Positions 6,324 to 10,506 of a stretch of DNA of 10,506 nt are shown in pieces. The stretch lies in NCBI GenBank assembly GCA_030146905.1, contig JASLAV010000405.1, positions 1-10,506 of the forward strand. Direction: 5' to 3'. The stretch comes from Lentzea sp. GTDB taxonomy: Bacteria > Actinomycetota > Actinomycetes > Mycobacteriales > Pseudonocardiaceae. Below the pieces are notes generated by a model. That model was not told the DNA's origin and did no database searches. It saw only the letters and a list, made by a program, of their open reading frames with translations. Position 1 is the first letter of the stretch, and the number at the start of each line of letters is the position of its first letter. A program made the position numbers and the translations under genes.

Positions 6324-7121
6324 GTGGACGACCTCGACGACGAGCTGCGCAAGCTCTTCAGCGACGATCGGCTGGACGTCCACGTCACGCCGGACGCCAC
6401 CGACTCGGTGGTCAGCGGCGCCGCCAGACGGCGACGCCGCCGCACCGCCGCGACCGGCACGTTCGCACTGGTGGCGCTCATCGGCGCCGGAGTCGGGCTG
6501 TCCCAGCTGCACGTGCCGGACGACGACACGGCGGGCCCGGTGCTCTCGACCTCCTCGTCGGCCACGACGACGACCCCGCCTCCGCCGTCGATCAGCACCT
6601 ACACCCAGACCCGGACCGTGACGGTCGAAGCGCCGTTGCCCGGCTCGCAGAACACCGGCCAGAACAACGCCACCCCGCCCAACTCGAGCAGACCGCGCGC
6701 CACGTCCACGCCTCCCACCGCGGAGAGCGGGCCCGGCCTCTACGGCAAGCTCGCGCTCGGGATGTCGGAGGAGAACGCGGTGAAGACCGGGGAGCTGGGC
6801 GATCCTGGTGCCGTCGCCGGCGACGCGTGCAGGCCGTTCGCGCTGAAGTCGGGCTCCGACCTCACCGACGTCCTGATCTCGCCGGCCAAGGGGATCGCCA
6901 GGATCAGGCTCCCGAGTGCCATCAAGACGTCGAAGGGCATCGGGGCCGGCTCGGCCGTCACCGATCTGAAGACCGCCTACCCGGCCGCCTCGCAAAGCGG
7001 TTCCGAACTCGTCGTGCAAATGACGGCGACGCCTCGGTGGGAGTACGTCTTCGAGAACGACGGCTCGGTGGTCACGAGGATTCGCATGCGTTTGGCCGGA
7101 CACGACTGTCCGGGCGCCTGA
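6324..7121 (+). CDS. Putative membrane anti-sigma factor with extracytoplasmic sensor domain
   Basis: A 265-residue protein from GTG 6324, with AAAGGA at 6311-6316 inside the sigma gene, so translation is likely coupled. The cytoplasmic N-terminus (1-34, acidic, with DELRKLFSDDRLDV) resembles proteins encoded after SigE-family sigma genes. RRRRRR (35-40) then orients a single transmembrane helix (about 42-60). A Thr/Pro/Ser-rich linker (70-135) leads to a C-terminal domain outside the membrane: LALGMSEENA (143-152), Cys169, KGIGAGSAVTDLKTAYP (204-220), and Cys262 near the end. No HxxxCxxC zinc anti-sigma motif exists, so any sigma binding would use a different fold. The C-terminal domain is shared with the three lipoproteins downstream. 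The gene ends at a strong terminator. The anti-sigma role is inferred from position and architecture. The domain homology is directly visible. Confidence 0.72.
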   Translation: MDDLDDELRKLFSDDRLDVHVTPDATDSVVSGAARRRRRRTAATGTFALVALIGAGVGLSQLHVPDDDTAGPVLSTSSSATTTTPPPPSISTYTQTRTVTVEAPLPGSQNTGQNNATPPNSSRPRATSTPPTAESGPGLYGKLALGMSEENAVKTGELGDPGAVAGDACRPFALKSGSDLTDVLISPAKGIARIRLPSAIKTSKGIGAGSAVTDLKTAYPAASQSGSELVVQMTATPRWEYVFENDGSVVTRIRMRLAGHDCPGA

Positions 7122-7133
7122 CGATTTGATCTT

Positions 7134-7175
7134 GCTGAAGTCCCGCCGTCCTTGGGGGTGCGGCGGGGCTTCAGC
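7134..7175 (+). terminator. Strong hairpin terminator after the sigma/anti-sigma pair
   Basis: A 15-bp stem (7134-7148 with 7161-7175) contains a single G-U pair and closes a 12-nt loop. It starts 13 bases after the anti-sigma stop. Only a weak pyrimidine run follows, as is common for GC-rich actinobacterial terminators. It separates the sigma operon from the lipoprotein operon, which has its own promoter. Confidence 0.8.
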
Positions 7176-7222
7176 GTCCTCTTCCCGAGTTCACGCCGTG
7201 ACTTTTCCGTTACTGCGAACCT

Positions 7223-7247
7223 GGCAACCGCAGTGCGCGGATGGCGT
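7223..7247 (+). promoter_or_regulatory. ECF-type promoter of the three-lipoprotein operon
   Basis: GGCAACC (7223-7229), 15 bp, then CGT (7245-7247). It reproduces the motif upstream of the SigE-family sigma gene: GGCAACCG, GCGC and GCGT are the same in both, with one base difference in spacing. It lies between the terminator and the first lipoprotein. Transcription from about 7255 would leave a leader of roughly 30 nt before ATG 7287. Confidence 0.6.
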
Positions 7248-7286
7248 CTTATGGGTGTCTCGAAAACAAAAGCCTGGGGGCCTGAA

Positions 7287-7871
7287 ATGAAGCAGTCGAT
7301 CGCAATCGTCGCAGCTTTTGCGGCTGTGGGAATGACTGCCTGCACCACCACTCCCGAGACCGTGAACACCGGTGCTCCTGTCACGTCGACGACCGCGCCG
7401 GCGCAGGAGGCGGGGGTCTCGGTCGTGACGGAGGTTGTCACCCACGCGGTCACGACTCCCGCGCCGGGGCCGAAGCTCGACGCGTTCGGCTACGGCGCGT
7501 TGAAGCTCGCCATGTCGAAGCAGGAAGCACTGAACACGAAGATGATCGGCGCAGGTCAGCCCTATGCGGACAACCTGCCGCACTGTTCGGTGCACACGCT
7601 CGCGGGCACTGACCTGAAGGTGGTGGTGTCCACCAGGACCGGCGTCTCGGTCATCCCGTTCACGACGGCGATGACGACGAACGGCACGGGAATCGGCGCG
7701 ACCTCGCAGGCCGTCCAGGCCGCTCACCCGAACCTGGCCGGAGGCGGCCTGCCGAACCAGCACCGCGCCGCCGTCAGCGGTAACCCGAACGCGCATTTCA
7801 AGTACCAGCTCCGCGACGGCAAGGTCTTTTATGCGGGGCTCGTGTTCAGCCGGCAGGACTGCCAGGAATGA
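7287..7871 (+). CDS. Lipoprotein 1, carries the anti-sigma-type sensor domain
   Basis: A 194-residue lipoprotein from ATG 7287. The frame is open upstream to 7152, but that stretch holds the terminator and promoter, and ATG 7287 starts a clean signal peptide. The lipobox ends GMTAC with Cys19 as the lipid-anchored residue. A Thr/Pro-rich linker contains VSVVTEVVTHAVT (44-56), which recurs in the next two proteins. The domain begins FGYGALKLAMSKQEA (67-81), has Cys100 and GTGIGATSQAVQAAHP (133-148), and ends with Cys192. It is the most divergent of the three: the usual L-G-M is L-A-M and the second repeat is weaker. No enzyme residues are apparent. It should sit on the outer face of the membrane next to the anti-sigma sensor domain. 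The function is unknown. Binding the same ligand or the sensor itself is my inference. Confidence 0.85.
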   Translation: MKQSIAIVAAFAAVGMTACTTTPETVNTGAPVTSTTAPAQEAGVSVVTEVVTHAVTTPAPGPKLDAFGYGALKLAMSKQEALNTKMIGAGQPYADNLPHCSVHTLAGTDLKVVVSTRTGVSVIPFTTAMTTNGTGIGATSQAVQAAHPNLAGGGLPNQHRAAVSGNPNAHFKYQLRDGKVFYAGLVFSRQDCQE

Positions 7872-7906
7872 CTTCTGAATCTTTTTTCGTCCGGGGGGAA
7901 ACCGAA

Positions 7907-8515
7907 ATGAAGAACTCGATCAAGACCGCTTTCATCGCCGCCGTGGCAGTCGCCGGAATCGCGGCCTGCACGTCGACGCCCGTTTCGCAGCAGAACACCA
8001 CGACCACGACGACACCCGCTGCCGATTCCGCCACGCCGTCGACCTCGGTCGTCACGGAGGTCGTGACGTCGACCGTGACGAACCCGCCGAAGCCGCAGTC
8101 CGCGACCAAGGTCGACAACCGCGTCGGCTACGGCGCGTTGAAGCTGGGCATGACGCTGGAGGAGGTGAGGGCCACCGGGTTGGTCAGCCCGGACTTCGGT
8201 GCGCAGGACTCGGGCGACTGCTGGTCGGGCGAGAGGGTCTCGGTGTCGAAGAAGTACGGCGTGGTCCGGGTCTCGCTCCCGGCCGGGGCGAAGACGTCGA
8301 CCGGGATCGGCGTCGGATCGACCGCAGGCGAGGTGAGGCGTGCCCACCCCGGCGCCAGCGAGTACCGCGCCGGCCTGTCGGCGGCGCTGGGCGACAGCAG
8401 CTTCTTCGCGTTCCTCATGACCTCGAGGAAGGCCGAGCAGGTCGCGGACACCGACCGGGTCGACCACATCAAGATCGTCGCGCGCGTGACCGACTGCGCG
8501 ATGGCCGACCTGTGA
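7907..8515 (+). CDS. Lipoprotein 2, carries the anti-sigma-type sensor domain
   Basis: A 202-residue lipoprotein from ATG 7907, with a GGGGGGAA ribosome binding site eight bases upstream. ATG 7868 overlaps the lipoprotein 1 stop and is in frame, but would put 13 polar residues before the signal peptide. The lipobox ends GIAAC with Cys21. The linker has a Thr run and TSVVTEVVTSTVT (46-58). The domain contains VGYGALKLGMTLEEVRATG (73-91), Cys105, STGIGVGSTAGEVRRAHP (131-148) and Cys197 in T-D-C near the C-terminus. The GMTxEEV and GxGSTxxEV segments look like two copies of one motif, as in SmpA/BamE- or BLIP-type folds, which is a structural guess. It lies 35 bp after lipoprotein 1 and overlaps lipoprotein 3 by 4 bp, so the three form one operon. 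Confidence 0.87.
   Translation: MKNSIKTAFIAAVAVAGIAACTSTPVSQQNTTTTTTPAADSATPSTSVVTEVVTSTVTNPPKPQSATKVDNRVGYGALKLGMTLEEVRATGLVSPDFGAQDSGDCWSGERVSVSKKYGVVRVSLPAGAKTSTGIGVGSTAGEVRRAHPGASEYRAGLSAALGDSSFFAFLMTSRKAEQVADTDRVDHIKIVARVTDCAMADL
8119..8165 (+). repeat. Direct repeat, copy A (within lipoprotein 2)
   Basis: This 47-bp stretch is identical to 8685-8731 in lipoprotein 3 except for one base (GCGTTG against GCGCTG). It encodes the start of the shared domain (RVGYGALKLGMTLEE). A shorter 20-bp match occurs in lipoprotein 1 at 7488-7507. Near-identity at synonymous positions points to recent duplication or gene conversion. Confidence 0.85.
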
Positions 8516-9078
8516 ACCGCGCGATCGTCGCCGTCACTGTCGCCGCCGCCTTGGCCCTGACCGCCTGCACGGCCACGCCGGAGCCGGACCGGCCCACGTC
8601 CACGCCGCCCACGCCCGGCCCTGCCACGTCGGTGGTCACCGAGGTGGTGACGCACACCGTCACCAACCCGGCCAAGCCGGACGACCGCGTCGGCTACGGC
8701 GCGCTGAAGCTGGGCATGACGCTGGAGGAGGCCAAGGCCACCGGCCAGGCGGGCACGAACTTCCACGACGCCGGCAACGGCCAGTGCACCTACAACGACC
8801 GCATCACCGCCACGCGGCAGGGAGGCGTCGAGCGGATCGTGTTCCCGAAGGACGCCAGGACGTCGGCCGGCATCGGCGTCGGCGCGACCCTGACGGACGT
8901 GAGGAAGGCCTACCCGAGCGCCGCAGAGGAGAGCCTGGGCTACTTCGTGGAGATCCCCGGCGACGCCCGGCTGCTCTTCGAGACCGCCGACACCCTCGTG
9001 CCGCGCAAGCCGACCGACCAGGTCAGCGCCATCAAGCTGTTCAAGCGTCAGCTCGCCTGCATGGCAGCCGTGTTCTAG
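8512..9078 (+). CDS. Lipoprotein 3, carries the anti-sigma-type sensor domain
   Basis: A 188-residue lipoprotein from GTG 8512. Its start overlaps the lipoprotein 2 stop as GTGA, so translation is probably coupled. The lipobox ends ALTAC with Cys19. The Pro/Thr-rich linker includes TSVVTEVVTHTVTNPAKP (39-56). The domain has VGYGALKLGMTLEEAKATG (60-78), Cys92, AGIGVGATLTDVRKAYP (119-135) and Cys183, so the cysteine pair seen in the anti-sigma protein and the other lipoproteins is kept. It is closest to lipoprotein 2, including a nearly identical 47-bp stretch. Directly beyond its stop lies DNA resembling the 3' end of lipoprotein 1 (9069-9092). The molecular role is unknown. It is likely exported and membrane-anchored. 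Confidence 0.87.
   Translation: MNRAIVAVTVAAALALTACTATPEPDRPTSTPPTPGPATSVVTEVVTHTVTNPAKPDDRVGYGALKLGMTLEEAKATGQAGTNFHDAGNGQCTYNDRITATRQGGVERIVFPKDARTSAGIGVGATLTDVRKAYPSAAEESLGYFVEIPGDARLLFETADTLVPRKPTDQVSAIKLFKRQLACMAAVF
8685..8731 (+). repeat. Direct repeat, copy B (within lipoprotein 3)
   Basis: Second copy of the 47-bp repeat at 8119-8165, with 46 of 47 bases identical and an offset of 566 bp. Recombination between the copies would delete one repeat unit and fuse lipoproteins 2 and 3 in frame. Confidence 0.85.
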
Positions 9079-9092
9079 ACGGCCAGGACTGC
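9069..9092 (+). other. Vestigial lipoprotein-1-like 3' end across the lipoprotein 3 stop
   Basis: The 24 bases CGTGTTC...AGGACTGC align with the 22 bases at 7841-7862, which encode the V-F-S-R-Q-D-C end of lipoprotein 1. They differ by one mismatch and two single-base insertions. The first insertion creates the TAG stop of lipoprotein 3 right after Val-Phe. In the shifted frame the sequence would read D-G-Q-D-C-Y-S followed by a stop. It looks like a recombination or duplication scar, but the stretch is short. Confidence 0.45.
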
Positions 9093-9124
9093 TACAGCTA
9101 GGCGAAAAAAATCTCGAGCGGCCG

Positions 9125-9151
9125 TGTCGAGAACCCCGTTCCGGCTCCGTC
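9125..9151 (+). promoter_or_regulatory. ECF42-type promoter upstream of the YCII/DGPF gene
   Basis: TGTCGA (9125-9130), 17 bp, then CGTC (9148-9151). As I recall, the motif described for ECF42 sigma factors is TGTCGA at -35 and CG[A/T]C at -10, with DGPF-protein genes as typical targets. Here it precedes a DGPF gene followed by an ECF42 gene. The transcript would start near 9158, giving a leader of about 50 nt. Confidence 0.7.
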
Positions 9152-9207
9152 CCCGGTGTGGAAAGCGACCATGATGGGCCGCACCGGAACAGAGGGAGAC
9201 ACCCGAG

Positions 9208-9615
9208 ATGGCCAAGTACCTGCTGCTCAAGCACTACCGCGGCGCACCGGCGGCGGTCAACGACGTGCCGATGGACCAGTGGAACCAGGACGAGATCACC
9301 GCGCACGTCAAGTACATGAACGACTTCGCGGACAGGCTCAGGGCGTCCGGCGAGTTCGTCGACGAGCGCGCGCTCGCCCAGGAGGGCACCTGGGTCCGGT
9401 ACGACGGTGAGGGCAGGCCGCCGGTCACCGACGGGCCGTTCGCGGAGACGAAGGACCTCATCGCCGGCTGGATGATCATCGATGTCGACAGCCACGAGCG
9501 CGCGGTCGCGCTCGCGGGGGAGCTGTCGGCGGCGCCCGGCAAGGACGGCAAGCCGATCCACGAGTGGCTCGAGCTCCGCCCGCTCTACGGCAACGCTCCG
9601 ACCATCACCGAGTGA
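9208..9615 (+). CDS. YCII-related protein with DGPF motif
   Basis: A 135-residue protein from ATG 9208, with the ribosome binding site GGGAG at 9194-9198. It has the YCII-type ferredoxin-like fold signature: an N-terminal YLLLKHYRG strand, a helix with HVKYMNDFADRL, and the hallmark V-T-D-G-P-F-A-E-T-K-D (73-83) followed by L-I-A-G-W. It is cytoplasmic, with no signal or membrane segment. YCII/DGPF proteins are of uncertain function but are genetically linked to ECF42 sigma factors, as here: the sigma gene starts 2 bp after the stop. The ECF42-like promoter upstream suggests the pair is autoregulated. Whether the protein senses a signal, acts as an enzyme, or only is a regulon member cannot be decided from sequence. 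Confidence 0.92.
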   Translation: MAKYLLLKHYRGAPAAVNDVPMDQWNQDEITAHVKYMNDFADRLRASGEFVDERALAQEGTWVRYDGEGRPPVTDGPFAETKDLIAGWMIIDVDSHERAVALAGELSAAPGKDGKPIHEWLELRPLYGNAPTITE

Positions 9616-9617
9616 CG

Positions 9618-10506
9618 ATGGACGAGGCGCTGCTCAGGAGCCTCACGCCGGGCGTGATCGGCGTTCTCGTCCGCCGCGGAGCCGACTTCGCGGCGGCCGA
9701 GGACGCGGTGCAGGACGCCCTGGTCGAGGCCGTTCGCGTGTGGCAGGAGGATCCGCCGCGGGATCCGAAGGGCTGGCTGGTCACCGCGGCCTGGCGCAGG
9801 TTCCTCGACGCGATGAGGTCCGACACCGCGCGCAGGAGGCGTGAGGACCTCATCGACGCCGAGCCGGAGCCGGGACCCGCGCAGGACACCGACGACACGT
9901 TGCAGCTCTACTTCCTGTGCGCGCACCCGTCGCTGACGCCGTCGTCCGCGGTGGCACTCACGCTGCGGGCCGTCGGCGGCCTGACCACCCGGCAGATCGC
10001 CAGGGCGTACCTGGTGCCGGAGGCGACGATGGCCCAGCGCATCAGCAGGGCCAAGAAGACCGTCGCCGACGTGCGGTTCGACCAGCCCGGTGACGTCGCC
10101 ACGGTGTTGCGGGTGCTCTACCTGGTCTTCAACGAGGGCTACTCCGGTGACGTCGACCTCGCCGCGGAGGCCATCAGGCTCACCCGGCAGCTCGCGGCCG
10201 CGATCGACCACCCCGAGGTCGCCGGTCTGCTCGCGCTCATGCTGCTGCACCACGCCCGGCGCGCCTCGCGGACGACGAGCGACGGCAGCCTCGTGCCGCT
10301 GGCCGAGCAGGACCGCGGGAAGTGGGACACGGCGCTGATCGCCGAGGGCGTCGACATCCTGCAGGCGGCGCTCGCGCGGGACCGGCTGGGCGAGTTCCAG
10401 GCGCAGGCGGCCATCGCGGCGTTGCACGCGGACGCGCGGAGTGCGGAGGAGACGGACTGGGTGCAGATCGTCGAGTGGTACGACGAGCTGCTGGCGGTGA
10501 CCGACA
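9618..10506 (+). CDS. ECF42-type sigma factor with C-terminal DUF6596-like extension (partial, 3' end outside window)
   Basis: The open frame begins at ATG 9618, two bases after the DGPF stop, and runs 296 codons to the window edge. No stop is reached, so the 3' end is missing. The family is usually around 400 residues. Region 2 covers about residues 5-75, with AEDAVQDALVEAVRVW (27-42) and D-P-K-G-W-L (49-54). Region 4 covers about 95-150, with LTTRQIARAYLVPEATMAQRISRAKK. A long C-terminal extension follows, marked by LYLVFNEGYSG (167-177), AIRLTRQL, LLHHARRASRTTSDGSLVPLAEQDRGKWD and EFQAQAAIAALHA, the hallmark of ECF42 factors. In that group the extension, not a separate anti-sigma factor, is thought to control activity. 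No strong Shine-Dalgarno is seen, so translation is probably coupled to the DGPF gene. Confidence 0.93.
   Translation, partial: MDEALLRSLTPGVIGVLVRRGADFAAAEDAVQDALVEAVRVWQEDPPRDPKGWLVTAAWRRFLDAMRSDTARRRREDLIDAEPEPGPAQDTDDTLQLYFLCAHPSLTPSSAVALTLRAVGGLTTRQIARAYLVPEATMAQRISRAKKTVADVRFDQPGDVATVLRVLYLVFNEGYSGDVDLAAEAIRLTRQLAAAIDHPEVAGLLALMLLHHARRASRTTSDGSLVPLAEQDRGKWDTALIAEGVDILQAALARDRLGEFQAQAAIAALHADARSAEETDWVQIVEWYDELLAVTD

Noticed and set aside
5610..7103. A 497-codon minus-strand open frame opposite the sigma and anti-sigma genes
   Set aside because: It is an antisense shadow of the sigma factor and its partner, with no domain or plausible start context.
7152..7286. Longer N-terminus for lipoprotein 1
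   Set aside because: It would begin inside the terminator loop, run across the promoter and bury the signal peptide.
9079..9125. Terminator after lipoprotein 3 from the inverted repeat ACGGCC (9079-9084) and GGCCGT (9120-9125)
   Set aside because: The arms are only 6 bp with a 35-nt loop. The nearby A-run is not a U-tract on this strand, and the right arm overlaps the ECF42 -35 element.
9113..9131. Small inverted repeat CTCGA...TCGAG over the ECF42 -35 box as an operator
   Set aside because: Five-base arms in GC-rich DNA are expected by chance, and the TGTCGA part is better explained as the -35 element.
8128..9561. A 477-codon minus-strand open frame opposite the lipoproteins and DGPF gene
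   Set aside because: It spans three convincing plus-strand genes and a promoter, and has no domain similarity.

Overview
The window is very GC-rich DNA with frequent GTG starts. Its families are typical of high-GC Actinobacteria: DUF4328, DUF5926 with a SEC-C motif, a SigE-family sigma factor, and an ECF42 sigma factor beside a DGPF protein. A Pseudonocardiaceae-type genome (Lentzea/Saccharothrix/Amycolatopsis-like) is my guess. It rests on gene content only. No rRNA, tRNA, CRISPR, insertion sequence or phage gene was seen, and gene density is high.

Left part (1-5709): a small rhodanese and a DUF4328 membrane protein form an apparent operon. A secreted glycerophosphodiester phosphodiesterase (GDPD) follows. 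It converges on a cytochrome P450, and the two stop codons share one CTAG. The P450 is divergent from a second, cytoplasmic GDPD. The 90-bp gap between those two holds a perfect 8-bp inverted repeat and candidate promoters for possibly leaderless GTG-started mRNAs on both sides. The second GDPD is followed by a DUF5926/SEC-C protein and a DUF952 protein. The 38 bp between these last two is packed with three DnaA-box-like 9-mers, two of which also form a hairpin presenting the ribosome binding site.

Central part (5718-9078): this is the most distinctive region. A SigE-family ECF sigma factor is followed 3 bp later by a single-pass membrane protein with the layout of an anti-sigma factor but no zinc-binding anti-sigma motif. 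A strong terminator comes next, then three tandem lipoproteins. The extracytoplasmic domain of the putative anti-sigma factor is the same domain carried by all three lipoproteins: a GM[ST]-type motif, a conserved cysteine pair, and a second G-x-G-x-[ST] motif ending in [HY]P. The sigma gene and the lipoprotein operon share an ECF-like promoter (GGCAACCG, then GCGC, then GCGT, with 15-16 bp between the core elements). I read this as one autoregulated regulon: sigma factor, membrane anti-sigma with a sensor domain, and a set of lipoproteins carrying copies of that sensor domain.

Right part (9125-10506): a YCII/DGPF-motif protein and the start of an ECF42-type sigma factor with its C-terminal DUF6596-like extension form a two-gene unit. 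It is preceded by a sequence that fits the ECF42 promoter motif (TGTCGA, 17 bp, CGTC). The ECF42 gene runs off the end of the window.
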